Assembly: GCA_034430425.1 (NCBI GenBank)
Contig: DAOUEK010000020.1
Location: 1 to 64,000, forward strand
Direction of reading: 5' to 3'
Source of the DNA: WVZH01 sp034430425
GTDB lineage: Bacteria > Chloroflexota > Anaerolineae > Anaerolineales > E44-bin32
DNA: 64,000 nucleotides
Below the pieces are notes generated by a model that was not told the DNA's origin, ran no database searches, and saw nothing but the letters and a program-made list of their open reading frames with translations. Every line of letters begins with the position of its first letter. The first letter of the stretch is position 1. Positions 15,905 through 25,061 of the stretch are shown piece by piece. The translations under genes and the position numbers were made by a program.

Positions 15905-18900
15905 ATGTCCGTTGAGTGGTGGGGTTATAATCAAGGATTGAATTTCAGGTTTCCATCATCGACGATCGGTTATCTGATCGGAGGTGTTGCCCTGGCGATG
16001 TTGATCCTCATGTATTACCGCCAGGTGCCGCATGACTCGCTCGCTACGAGGAAAAGAAACGATCCATTCTGGGCGCGTCTCCCTTTTCTACTCATCGCTG
16101 CTCCCTTATTGATCCAGACATTTTTACTGCGGTTTCCATTATCTGGGCCGGAAACGCTTGTATTTCTGCCAGCAGAACTGCGTGGACCGGCTGTGGCGGT
16201 GTTCGGCGCAATCCCCTGGCTGATTGCCGGCGGGGTTCTGGGTGTCCGTCAGGCTATCCTGGTCGGTCTCGCTGCTGGAGTCGTGCGAGGTGGTTTTGAG
16301 ACCTTCAGTGCGCTGACACCCGTTTTCATGGGGTTACAGGCGGGTTTTGCCGCCTGGTTGATGCGTCGGGACGATACTGGATTGCAGGGACGTGTGCTGC
16401 GCAGTTCGTTTTTTAGCAGCCTTGCTAGTGGTGTGGTTTATCTCTTTCTCCGTAGTTTCGATATTTTCGTGACGACGCATGGTGGCCTGTATCGCAGCAT
16501 CGATATAACCCTTTCGCTTCTTGGGCTCACAGCACTGGCCGTTTTGGTTGAAGCGGCGATCGGCGGGGCATTTTGTGAGTTGATTCGACGACAGGCTCCC
16601 AAACTCTGGTATTTGCCATCTCGAGGCGTCGCTGGTGGATTGGGCCAATCGCTGGCTGTAAAATTGAGTGCGATTTTACTTTTCGCCGGGTTTGTCGCCA
16701 GCAGCGTGATCCTGATCGGAGATTGGGTTTCGGCCGAGCAGTCTGCCCGTGAAATACTCACAGAACACATGCAGCAAACGGCCAGCCAGGCAAGCGGCGG
16801 CATCCCCTTTTTCGTTCACACAGGCAGAGAATTTAGCCGTCAACTGGCAGACGATCTCGCTGATCAAATGGTGTCAGGATCGTGGGCGGATGAACCCTCG
16901 GACGTTCTCCTGCGTGCCTATACGTTTTTTGAAAGTTTGGAAGTCTACGATGGCGAACTCAACCTTATCGCAAGCTATCCCGTATCTCCCAATACGGCAA
17001 CCTATTCCCAGGGTTTCCAATCCTACCTGGGCGCCGCATTGCGCGGAATTCCTTCGGAGACTCTCGAAATTGGTACCGATGTTGGCACAGTCACGCGTAT
17101 GGCTTTCATAACCCCCGTACTCCCTGCCGATGCGAATGATGCAGTTGGTGTGGTAGTCGGCTGGTCATCCCTGGAAGCCAATCTCATCTTAACGCCGTTG
17201 ATCCAAAGCTTCGAGCAGTTTACCTATGGATCGGCATTCGTTACCGATGAGCAAGGGGATATTCTCATCCACTCGGGTAGTGGTTTGGAATTTCGGGATT
17301 TCGACTTTCATTCAGACAAGGTCAACACCATCGATGTCGAATACACCCGGGACGGTACCAGGCGTTTGGTTTATATCGAGGCGATCGAAGAGTATACCTG
17401 GCACGTTGTTGTTATCGTGCCGCTCAGTGAAGTCCATCGCCAGGCGCTTCAAATTACACTGCGTCTTGGTGGTTGGTTGGTTGGTGTGGGATTGGTATTA
17501 CTTTGTGCCGTATTTCTTATTAGCCATCGATTGACACGCCCTCTGCGGTTGATGGCAAGGATGGCGCAATCGATCGCGCGTGGAAATCTCGATCAGCCCG
17601 TACCGGCAAGCGGCGAGGATGAAATCGGCCGCTTCGCATCCTCATTCGAGATGATGCGCCGCAGCTTAAAAGCCAGGTTGGAAGAGATGGGTTTGTTGCT
17701 GGATGTGAGCCAGCGGCTTTCGACCAGTTTTGATCTTTCCGAGATGCTGCAGCCGGTTCTGGACGGTATCCGACAGATCGCCACTGCGGATCATGTTCGT
17801 ATCGCCTTAGTTCCCGCGCAGGAGGAATCCCCGGTAGTGAGTTTCTCGGCGGGGAATGATCCGGGCAATTGGGCGGCTCTGGATCGTCAAATTATTGCTT
17901 TAACACAACACCGGGGTCGTTTCGTATTGGAAAACCCGACTCGAGCCAGTGCAGTCCTAGAGCTGAAGGATTTGACCGAATCGATCGGAACCTTGTCGGC
18001 CATCCCCATGAGACATGAAGATGAATTCGTAGGGGTCCTCTGGCTTGGGCATCGGATGCCGTATGTGATGACATCAGATGCGCTTAATCTCTTATCGATC
18101 CTGTCCGATCAATTGGCTGTGGCGATAACGAAAGTGCGCTTGTATCAGCGCGCAGAACATGAGCGTCTGCGACTGGTTACCGTTCTGGAAGGCACACCGG
18201 CGGCAGTGATGATGGTGGATGCCGCAGGTCGGATTTCTCTGCTCAATCCAGCAGCTGACAGATTATTCGGGGTCAGTGAGCAGGAAAGTGTCGGGAAAAG
18301 CGTTGCGGAAGTTGTCGAAAACCCGGACCTGCGCACGATTCTATTGGATCGGGGCATCACAGATCGCGCAACAGAAATCGAATTGGATTCCGGTCAGATT
18401 ATGTTCGCCTCGATAACGGAGATCAAGTCCGAGCATACCGGCGCATCGGGACGCATCTGTGTATTGTGGGACGTGACACATTATAAGAGACTCGACGCGT
18501 TGAAGTCGGAATTTGTTTCCACGGTCAGTCAGGATTTGCGTGCACCGCTGACGCTCATGCGCGGCTACGCTACCATGCTCAGTATGGTGGGGGATGTAAA
18601 TGAGCAACAAGATGAATTCTTACAAAAGATACTCAAGAGTATCGATCACATGAGTAAGTTGGTCGACAATCTCTTGGATTTAGGCCGTATTGAAGCCGGC
18701 ATGGGTTTGAACATCTCGAGCATCCATGTCGAGTCGTTAATTAAAGACGTAGTCGAATCCTATCGACCACAAGCAGTGACCAAACGCGTTGCCATTGAAA
18801 TCGAATTGATGGACGGTATGCAAGCTGTCGATGCTGATGCTGCACTGCTGCGCCAGGCGATATCGAATCTGCTCGATAATGCGTTGAAATTCACGTCAGC

Positions 18901-19189
18901 CAACGGTCGGGTGACGCTTCGTGCGGAACAGCGGAACGGTGACCAGTTCATCACGGTGGCTGACAGCGGTGTGGGCATTGCGCCAACCGATCAGGCGCGC
19001 TTGTTTGAAAAATTCTATCGAGCCGGAAGTGCTGATGTTCTCCACGAGCAAGGCTTGGGTTTGGGCTTGGCCATCGTCAAGTCGATCGTAGAACAACACC
19101 ATGGCCGGATTCAGGTGGAAAGTAGACTCGGTCAGGGAAGCACGTTTACCATCATCATTCCACGGAAATCTCCCAGTACAAATCCGTAG
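15905..19189 (+). CDS. large membrane sensor kinase-like protein with H-box His replaced by Gln
   Basis: 1094 residues. Order: multi-pass membrane domain (about 1-235), transmembrane helix (253-273), extracytoplasmic Cache-like sensor (about 276-515), transmembrane helix (520-540), HAMP (541-595), GAF (605-750), PAS (755-870), HisKA-like (870-935), HATPase_c (980-1088). The ATPase domain is intact (NLLDNALKF, DSGVGIAP, GLGLGLAIVK). The H-box, however, reads TVSQDLRAPLT: codon 18530-18532 is CAG, so Gln876 replaces the phosphorylated His. It could act through another kinase, or use ATP binding without autophosphorylation. It is divergent from the receiver-CpaE / sirtuin / kinase operon, which suggests one signalling unit. 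Confidence 0.93.
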   Translation: MSVEWWGYNQGLNFRFPSSTIGYLIGGVALAMLILMYYRQVPHDSLATRKRNDPFWARLPFLLIAAPLLIQTFLLRFPLSGPETLVFLPAELRGPAVAVFGAIPWLIAGGVLGVRQAILVGLAAGVVRGGFETFSALTPVFMGLQAGFAAWLMRRDDTGLQGRVLRSSFFSSLASGVVYLFLRSFDIFVTTHGGLYRSIDITLSLLGLTALAVLVEAAIGGAFCELIRRQAPKLWYLPSRGVAGGLGQSLAVKLSAILLFAGFVASSVILIGDWVSAEQSAREILTEHMQQTASQASGGIPFFVHTGREFSRQLADDLADQMVSGSWADEPSDVLLRAYTFFESLEVYDGELNLIASYPVSPNTATYSQGFQSYLGAALRGIPSETLEIGTDVGTVTRMAFITPVLPADANDAVGVVVGWSSLEANLILTPLIQSFEQFTYGSAFVTDEQGDILIHSGSGLEFRDFDFHSDKVNTIDVEYTRDGTRRLVYIEAIEEYTWHVVVIVPLSEVHRQALQITLRLGGWLVGVGLVLLCAVFLISHRLTRPLRLMARMAQSIARGNLDQPVPASGEDEIGRFASSFEMMRRSLKARLEEMGLLLDVSQRLSTSFDLSEMLQPVLDGIRQIATADHVRIALVPAQEESPVVSFSAGNDPGNWAALDRQIIALTQHRGRFVLENPTRASAVLELKDLTESIGTLSAIPMRHEDEFVGVLWLGHRMPYVMTSDALNLLSILSDQLAVAITKVRLYQRAEHERLRLVTVLEGTPAAVMMVDAAGRISLLNPAADRLFGVSEQESVGKSVAEVVENPDLRTILLDRGITDRATEIELDSGQIMFASITEIKSEHTGASGRICVLWDVTHYKRLDALKSEFVSTVSQDLRAPLTLMRGYATMLSMVGDVNEQQDEFLQKILKSIDHMSKLVDNLLDLGRIEAGMGLNISSIHVESLIKDVVESYRPQAVTKRVAIEIELMDGMQAVDADAALLRQAISNLLDNALKFTSANGRVTLRAEQRNGDQFITVADSGVGIAPTDQARLFEKFYRAGSADVLHEQGLGLGLAIVKSIVEQHHGRIQVESRLGQGSTFTIIIPRKSPSTNP

Positions 19190-19271
19190 AGTATTGCCAC
19201 GATCCATTCAATCAGGCATGTGAATTGCGATGCTATGTGCCGGGACGTCGAACTAACGCTGGTTTCTATGC

Positions 19272-19277
19272 TATAAT
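19272..19277 (+). promoter_or_regulatory. promoter (extended -10) of the T-box / valS unit
   Basis: TGC followed by TATAAT (19272-19277) lies about 27 bases before the first T-box stem. No good -35 is seen at 17-bp spacing, as is usual for extended -10 promoters. Confidence 0.6.
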
Positions 19278-19303
19278 GGTCCCCAACAACAAATTAATGA
19301 ATC

Positions 19304-19568
19304 ACCGGGAGGAGTAAACAGCCAGGCGCTGATAGAGAAGGAGCGGCCGTAGGCTGAAAGCCCCCACAGTGGAAGCTGTTGAACGTCGCCCGGAGTGAAC
19401 GCCGAAGAAAACCTTTCACGAAAAGGTAAGTAGAACGGCGCGGGAACGCCCGTTACAGCGGAACCCTGGTCTTGGCCGGGGGATGAGTGCACCGGGTGTT
19501 CTAACCTGGTGAAACGAGGTGGTACCGCGGAGGCGCAGTCCTTCGTCCTCGAGGACGAAGGACTTTTT
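19304..19568 (+). promoter_or_regulatory. T-box riboswitch controlling valS (specifier GUC, valine)
   Basis: Stem I is closed by CCGGG (19305-19309) and CCCGG (19389-19393). Inside is the AGTA motif (19313-19316) and, across the loop, GAAC-GTC-G with specifier GTC at 19385-19387, a valine codon. The stem continues with AACAGC/GCTGTT. The T-box sequence GGTGGTACCGCG lies at 19518-19529, with a terminator right behind. Uncharged tRNA-Val reads the specifier, and its acceptor end pairs with the T-box to form the antiterminator. This gives valS expression only when valine or charged tRNA is short. The 464-base gap before valS holds only this element and its promoter. Confidence 0.93.
19538..19568 (+). 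terminator. T-box terminator hairpin
   Basis: A perfect 26-base inverted repeat (13 + 13, 19538-19563, centre CTCGAG) is followed by five T (19564-19568). It competes with the antiterminator formed by the T-box just upstream. Confidence 0.9.
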
Positions 19569-19654
19569 GATTCTGGCAGAGGATAGGAATCATTGAATAG
19601 GAAATTGCTTGTTGCGCGCAGCAATGACCGCATCCTCCAAGAGGAGTGATCCAG

Positions 19655-22342
19655 ATGGGAATTGATGACCTTCCAAAGACATACGAATTCGATCAGGTGG
19701 AGGAACGTCTCTATTCATGGTGGGAGACGAATGGCTTCTTTAAACCCCGCATCGATCCCGATAAGAAACCGTTTGTGATTTCGATCCCACCGCCGAATGT
19801 CACCGGAGAACTCCATCTGGGCCATGCGATGTTCGTGGCCATGGAAGATCTAATGATTCGCCACAGTCGCATGAAAGGCGTACCGACTCTCTGGATCCCC
19901 GGCTCGGATCACGCCGGAATCGCTACCCAGCTTCAAGTCGAACGGCAGCTTCGAAAGGAAGGCACAAGCCGAAAAGAGGTCGGTCGAGAAGCGTTCGTTC
20001 AACGCGCCTGGGAATGGAAGAAGGAATACGGCGGTATCATCACACAGCAGCTGCGCCGCCTGGGCGCTTCCTGTGATTGGGGCAGGGAGCGATTTACGCT
20101 TGATAATGGTCTCTCGAAGGCAGTACGCGAGGCTTTTGTGCGGCTTTACGAAAAGGGGTTGATATACCGGGGGACCTATCTCATCAATTGGTCGCCCGGT
20201 TTGCAGACCGCGGTCAGCGATCTTGAAGTGGAATATTCCGAGGAGCAGGGGACGCTGTATTACTTCAAGTACCCTGTGGCAGACTCGGAGGACTTCATTC
20301 CCGTGGCAACGACGCGTCCGGAGACTATCCTGGGAGATACGGCGGTCGCGGTCCATCCGGAAGATACACGCTACAAGCATTTGCTGGGCAAGCATTGTGT
20401 GGTGCCGATGTTGAATCGCATCATTCCGATTATCGAGGACAGCTATGTAGATATTGAATTCGGTACAGGTGCGTTGAAAATCACTCCAGGCCATGATCCA
20501 AACGACTATGAAATTGGATTGCGTCACGAATTGGATATCATCAACATTCTCAATGCGGATGCCACAATGAATGAAAACACCGGGCCCTATCAAGGCATGG
20601 ACCGGTTCGAATGTCGGGAGAAATTATGGGCCGACATGGAAGCCGCGGATTTAACGGTAAAAACCGAGCCCTATCTGATGCAGGTTCCCCGCTCGCAGCG
20701 CGGTGGAGAGATCGTGGAACCGATGGTTTCCACGCAGTGGTTTGTGCATATGCAGTCACTGGCTGAAAAGGGACTCGATGTGGTGCGTGATAACAAGATA
20801 CATATCGTTCCGGAGCGATTCAGGAAGGTGTATTTCAACTGGCTGGAGAATATTCGCGATTGGTGCATCTCCCGGCAGCTATGGTGGGGCCACCGCATTC
20901 CCGCCTGGCACTGCCGTGAATGTGGGGAGATCACCGTTGCACGGGAAGACCCCGATAGATGCGCCCATTGCAATTCGGCGGCGATCGAACAGGATACGGA
21001 TGTGCTTGACACATGGTTCTCCTCCGGCCTGTGGCCCTTTTCGACGCTGGGTTGGCCAGAAGATACTGAAGACTACCGCTATTTCTATCCAACAAAGATG
21101 ATGGAAACAGGGTACGACATCCTTTTCTTCTGGGTGGCTCGTATGATCATGATGGGTTTGGAGTTTACGGGAGAAGCGCCCTTCGAAACCGTATACCTGC
21201 ACGGCCTGGTGCGCGACGAGCATGGCCGTAAGATGAGCAAGACACTGGGTAATGTGATCGATCCATTGCATGTCATGGATGAATTCGGCACGGATGCGCT
21301 TCGATACACGCTGCTCACAGGATCGACGCCCGGCAATGACATGAACCTCAGCCTGCAGCGAGTGGAAGCCAATCGAAATTTCGCCAATAAAATCTGGAAT
21401 GCCGGCCGTTTCGTGGTCATGATGTTGTCGAAAACCGCAGACACGCAGGCTGGTTCCGTCGATCCAACCTCCGCCGATCGTTGGATCTCTGGACGGCTTG
21501 CCTCGCTCATCGAGGACGTGGATCGTCTTTTCGCATCCTATCAATATGGTGAAGCAGGCCGGCAGATTTACGGTTTCTTTTGGAGTGAGTATGCTGATTG
21601 GTACCTTGAAATCGCCAAGCTGCAGGTGCGGCAGGGCGGCGCGCGTGCCTGGCATACCGCCAGGATCCTGGTCCAGGTATTGGACGCATGTTTGCGATTG
21701 CTGCATCCGTTCACCCCGTTCGTAACCGAAGAGCTATGGGGAAAGCTGAAAGCGGCTTGCATACAACATGGTGGTGGCTTTGGTTTTCAGCCGGAATGGG
21801 AAGATGCCCTTATCGTGGCGAACTGGCCGCAGATGGCGCCCATATCCGACGCGGATAAGAAAGTAATGGATCGATTTGATCTGTTAATGGATGTTGTGCG
21901 TGCAATTCGGAATGTACGTTCGGAGCAGGGAATATCGCCCGAAACGAAAATCGCGATCACTTTCAACGCAGGGACGATGGCGGACCTTTTGTTAGAGCAG
22001 CAGGACTCCGTCGCGGCTTTGGCGGGAATCGATCCGGAACGAATGGACATTCACAAGAAACTGCAGTCGCCTCCTTCCAATGCCATTCCCCTTGTGGTCG
22101 GTCGGGTAGAAGCCCACATCTCGTTGGAGGGCGTAATTGATGTTGCAGCGGAGCGCAGCCGTCTGAAGCAAGAATTCCAGGAAGTTGAATCCCAAATCGA
22201 GCGTCTGGAGAAACTATTGGCCGGTCCGTTTTCCGAACGTGCGCCTGGTGACGTGGTTCAAAAAGAGAGGGACCGACTTCAGGAATTCGTTCAAGCGGCT
22301 GAGAAGATTAATATCCAGTTGGAACGTTTGGCACAAGATTGA
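19655..22342 (+). CDS. valS: valyl-tRNA synthetase
   Basis: 895 residues, a normal ValRS length. It charges tRNA-Val with valine in the cytoplasm. Class I signatures are PPPNVTGELHLGHAM (HIGH-type) and GRKMSKTLGN (KMSKS-type). The editing domain lies between them (TTRPETILGDTAVAVHP). A zinc site CRECG...CAHC is present, as is a C-terminal coiled-coil arm (RLKQEFQEVESQIERLEKLL). The ATG at 19655 is chosen for AAGAGGAG eight bases upstream; a GTG three codons earlier overlaps that site. It is regulated by the T-box upstream and coupled to the CPBP gene downstream. Confidence 0.97.
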   Translation: MGIDDLPKTYEFDQVEERLYSWWETNGFFKPRIDPDKKPFVISIPPPNVTGELHLGHAMFVAMEDLMIRHSRMKGVPTLWIPGSDHAGIATQLQVERQLRKEGTSRKEVGREAFVQRAWEWKKEYGGIITQQLRRLGASCDWGRERFTLDNGLSKAVREAFVRLYEKGLIYRGTYLINWSPGLQTAVSDLEVEYSEEQGTLYYFKYPVADSEDFIPVATTRPETILGDTAVAVHPEDTRYKHLLGKHCVVPMLNRIIPIIEDSYVDIEFGTGALKITPGHDPNDYEIGLRHELDIINILNADATMNENTGPYQGMDRFECREKLWADMEAADLTVKTEPYLMQVPRSQRGGEIVEPMVSTQWFVHMQSLAEKGLDVVRDNKIHIVPERFRKVYFNWLENIRDWCISRQLWWGHRIPAWHCRECGEITVAREDPDRCAHCNSAAIEQDTDVLDTWFSSGLWPFSTLGWPEDTEDYRYFYPTKMMETGYDILFFWVARMIMMGLEFTGEAPFETVYLHGLVRDEHGRKMSKTLGNVIDPLHVMDEFGTDALRYTLLTGSTPGNDMNLSLQRVEANRNFANKIWNAGRFVVMMLSKTADTQAGSVDPTSADRWISGRLASLIEDVDRLFASYQYGEAGRQIYGFFWSEYADWYLEIAKLQVRQGGARAWHTARILVQVLDACLRLLHPFTPFVTEELWGKLKAACIQHGGGFGFQPEWEDALIVANWPQMAPISDADKKVMDRFDLLMDVVRAIRNVRSEQGISPETKIAITFNAGTMADLLLEQQDSVAALAGIDPERMDIHKKLQSPPSNAIPLVVGRVEAHISLEGVIDVAAERSRLKQEFQEVESQIERLEKLLAGPFSERAPGDVVQKERDRLQEFVQAAEKINIQLERLAQD

Positions 22343-23010
22343 ATTCGAACAAATCTGGAACTCCAGCGTCTTCGGATCACGCATCACCAGGACATCCACA
22401 AAAGGCATGTCTGCCTTTTGCTGCCGTCATCCCGGGTTTACTGTTCATTCTCTTCGTCGACATCGTAGCAGTTATGGATCTGGGTAGTGTGTTTCAACCC
22501 TATTTCGCGACATGGCCCTTGATCATTGCTGTCCTTCCCTGGGGTATGCTGCTTTTGTTCCGTCAAACACCGACAGTCTTTGGCTATATGCGTGAGCGCG
22601 GGCTCGCGATCTTCGCTTGGGGAATGCTGGCGGGTGCGATTTGGCGCGGATTGAGCATGGCTTTTCTGTATTGGGTCCAGAGCGATGGATCTCAATTGGG
22701 CTGGAATGTCACTGGATGGATTGGGATATTGTTTTGGATTCCCTTCGTGGAAGAAACCTTTTTCCGCGGTTACATCGGCGCTTCGCTGGTGTGCAGATTC
22801 GGCCGGTGGCCGGGTATATTGATTCAAGCGGTACTCTTTAGCCTCCATCCGACGCATTGGAGTCAAGGGTTTTTCGATGTCCTGAGTATATTTTCATTCG
22901 GCATATTATCCGGCTGGCTCTATGACCGTTATCGATCGATTTGGGCTCCTTGGGGCGCGCATGCGATGGGCAATGTTTTGCCACACATCTTGCGTGGATT
23001 GGTTGTGTAA
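22339..23010 (+). CDS. CPBP family intramembrane metalloprotease
   Basis: 223 residues, about six membrane helices. CPBP (Abi) motifs: VEETFFRG (Glu138, Glu139, Arg143), the HPTHW segment and HAMGN near the C-terminus. These are the residues of Rce1-type glutamate-dependent intramembrane proteases. The only plausible start is a TTG whose last two bases form part of the valS stop (TTGA), so translation is coupled. There is no in-frame ATG before residue 46. Substrate unknown. Confidence 0.85.
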   Translation: MNSNKSGTPASSDHASPGHPQKACLPFAAVIPGLLFILFVDIVAVMDLGSVFQPYFATWPLIIAVLPWGMLLLFRQTPTVFGYMRERGLAIFAWGMLAGAIWRGLSMAFLYWVQSDGSQLGWNVTGWIGILFWIPFVEETFFRGYIGASLVCRFGRWPGILIQAVLFSLHPTHWSQGFFDVLSIFSFGILSGWLYDRYRSIWAPWGAHAMGNVLPHILRGLVV

Positions 23011-23107
23011 TCCCTATCGTAATCCTCATCCGAAATTGGCTTTGACATGGTTGAATGCATCGATCTGCATACGCTCAATTCAAACAAGCAGCAGTGACCT
23101 GGTGTGA

Positions 23108-23113
23108 TATACT
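23108..23113 (+). promoter_or_regulatory. extended -10 of the serine hydrolase gene
   Basis: TGA followed by TATACT (23108-23113), 18 bases before the ATG at 23132, with GGAGGTG between them. No clear -35. Confidence 0.45.
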
Positions 23114-23131
23114 CTCGTTCTTGGAGGTGTA

Positions 23132-24601
23132 ATGCGACGGGGCGGACCTGATTATTTACGCTGGATATCGATCGGTTTGTTGTTGACGGCAGTTATATTT
23201 TTCTTCTATGAATTACTTGCCTTCAGCCGACAACGGGCACATCTACCGCAGGGGTTAAGTATCGGTGGTGTTTCCGTCGGCAGACTTTCCCAAACCGAGG
23301 CTGTCGAACGAATCCTGCAAACGTATGGTACGCCAGTTGAATTGCATTACGATGACCAGATCATTCTCTTGCAGCCGGCAAGTGTCGGTTTCCGCCTGGA
23401 TACAGAAGTCATGCTGGCTGCGGCTGAATCGGTGCGCACAGGAGACGATTTCTGGGCTGACTTTATGGATTTTTTATGGAACCGGTCGGGCGAGGAAACA
23501 GCCATTCCTTTGCGTGCAGAATATTCCATTTCGCAGCTCGAGTTCGTTTTAACGGACATTGCTGCTCGTTATGACGAACCTCCATATCTAGCGGCACCCA
23601 TTCCAGGAACACCTAACTTCAATCCCGGCAAACCCGGACGCGTGCTTGATATCGATCGCGCCGTGCGCTTGATTAGTGAGATTCTCATGTTGTCCCACTC
23701 TCGGGTCGTCAACCTGCCGGTCATTGAGGATGTTCCCCCCAGGCCTACATTGGGCACATTGGAGATTTTGCTCAAGCAAATTGTGGATGCTGCGGATTTT
23801 GATGGTCTTATGGATCTTTTTCTGGTGAATTTACGCTCAGGAGAAGAATTGCATATCGCCTACTTGAATGGTGAAGACATCCCAAAAGACCCCGATGTTG
23901 CTTTTGGCGCCGCCTCAGTCATCAAGATCGGCATTATGACCGCATACTTCGTGGAGTTCGATGAGCCCTTTGGTGAAGAGGCGGACGATCATATGTTTGA
24001 CATGGTCACGCGCTCTGGCAACGATTCCTCCGATTGGTTGATGCAAGAAATTGGTGATGAACTTGGTCCTCTTGAAGTCACGGATACGCTTCAATCTTTG
24101 GGTTTAGAGAATACTTTTATTGTTGGCTATTATTACCCTGGTGCACCTTTCCTGCGCAATATCAGCACGCCGGCCAATCAGCGTACGGATATCAATACAG
24201 ACCCTGATAAGTATACGCATACAACGCCATCCGATATCGGGATGTTGTTGATGGATATTTATCATTGTGAGAGCGGCGGCGGAGCACTGCTTGCCGTTTA
24301 TCCCGATCAAGTAACCCCGCAGGAATGCAGCCGCATGATGGATTTGCTCGCGCAAAATAAAATCGGAGTCCTCATCGAGGCAGGCGTCCCGGAGGGTACT
24401 CAAGTAGCCCACAAGCATGGCTGGCCGAGTTCGCCATTCCAGATGCTGGGGGACGCGGGTGTGGTCTATACACCCGGTGGGGATTACGTCTTTTCACTTT
24501 TCTTGTACGATGATGAGGAAATGTTTTGGGATCCGACCTCGCAGATGTTCGCCGATATCTCGCGTGCAGTTTACAATTACTTCAATCCGCCGGTCGAGTG
24601 A
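23132..24601 (+). CDS. membrane-anchored serine hydrolase: VanW/YoaR-like plus class A beta-lactamase-like fold
   Basis: 489 residues. The signal-anchor (11-30) exports the protein. Residues 40-200 resemble the putative peptidoglycan-binding domain found in YoaR/VanW proteins (LSIGGVSVGRLSQTEAVERI). Residues 210-485 have the serine beta-lactamase/PBP-like layout: Ser262-x-x-Lys265 (ASVIK), an SGN triad (295-297), and KHGW in place of the K-T/S-G motif. The Thr/Ser of the third motif is thus His here, so activity as a beta-lactamase is doubtful. A wall-related hydrolase is more likely. Confidence 0.82.
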   Translation: MRRGGPDYLRWISIGLLLTAVIFFFYELLAFSRQRAHLPQGLSIGGVSVGRLSQTEAVERILQTYGTPVELHYDDQIILLQPASVGFRLDTEVMLAAAESVRTGDDFWADFMDFLWNRSGEETAIPLRAEYSISQLEFVLTDIAARYDEPPYLAAPIPGTPNFNPGKPGRVLDIDRAVRLISEILMLSHSRVVNLPVIEDVPPRPTLGTLEILLKQIVDAADFDGLMDLFLVNLRSGEELHIAYLNGEDIPKDPDVAFGAASVIKIGIMTAYFVEFDEPFGEEADDHMFDMVTRSGNDSSDWLMQEIGDELGPLEVTDTLQSLGLENTFIVGYYYPGAPFLRNISTPANQRTDINTDPDKYTHTTPSDIGMLLMDIYHCESGGGALLAVYPDQVTPQECSRMMDLLAQNKIGVLIEAGVPEGTQVAHKHGWPSSPFQMLGDAGVVYTPGGDYVFSLFLYDDEEMFWDPTSQMFADISRAVYNYFNPPVE

Positions 24602-24654
24602 AATCCTGACGTACGATTTCCATTCGTGGAATACGTGAATTGGAAAAGAAAATG

Positions 24655-24686
24655 AACAGGACGCAGATTGCACTGCGCCCTGTTTT
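24655..24686 (+). terminator. bidirectional intrinsic terminator
   Basis: AACAGG-A-CGCAG (24655-24666) pairs with CTGCG-C-CCTGTT (24673-24684) with one mismatch. T-rich tracts lie on both sides, so it can serve the + serine hydrolase gene and the convergent zinc-ribbon gene. Confidence 0.7.
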
Positions 24687-24739
24687 CAATTGTAAGAGTT
24701 CGAGCTTGTTAACACCCGTTGCTATCTACCAATATCGAT

Positions 24740-24943
24740 TTAATAATCGTCCTCTCTTTCGTAGTCGTATTCATCGTCGTATTCGATCTCTTCATCGTCA
24801 AATGCCCAGTCCAATTCCAACGGGGATACGCCTACGACCATTAGGTATGCTCCGCATTGTGGACAACTGACCTGTTGTCCTTCTCTGGGATCTCGTCCAA
24901 CCGTGATCTTCGAATCACATTCTGGACAAAATGCGTGTGTCAT
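24740..24943 (-). CDS. LysW-like zinc-ribbon protein with acidic Tyr-rich tail
   Basis: 67 residues. The layout is that of LysW/ArgW amino-group carrier proteins: FCPEC (Cys6, Cys9), SCPQCG (Cys27, Cys30), then the LMVVGVSPLELDWAF segment, which matches the conserved post-zinc strand. LysW ends in EDWGE, whose terminal Glu carries the substrate in lysine or arginine synthesis. Here the tail is a run of Glu, Asp and Tyr ending in EREDDY. No LysX/ArgX ligase gene is nearby, so it is probably a paralogue with another use. A strong AGGAGGT precedes the ATG. Confidence 0.82.
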   Translation of the reverse strand: MTHAFCPECDSKITVGRDPREGQQVSCPQCGAYLMVVGVSPLELDWAFDDEEIEYDDEYDYEREDDY

Positions 24944-25025
24944 GGAGAACCTCCTGACGAGAAATGCGTTTCGCCCGCATCATACGCAGAACCTATGGAA
25001 ATTGTGTCTAAGTAATATAGAGATC

Positions 25026-25040
25026 GTGTATAAAATACAC
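25026..25040. repeat. short inverted repeat, possible operator before the LysW-like gene
   Basis: GTGTAT-AAA-ATACAC is a perfect inverted repeat, and the half-site GTGTA recurs at 25046-25050, one helical turn pair (20 bases) away. It lies between the regulator stop and the LysW-like gene, about 83 bases before that start. A binding site is possible; the sequence alone cannot show it. Confidence 0.3.
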
Positions 25041-25061
25041 AGTTTGTGTAACAAAATGGTA

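Noticed and set aside
19850..21706. Two long minus-strand frames opposite valS
   Set aside because: valS is certain; the reverse frames have shadow-like composition and no start signals.
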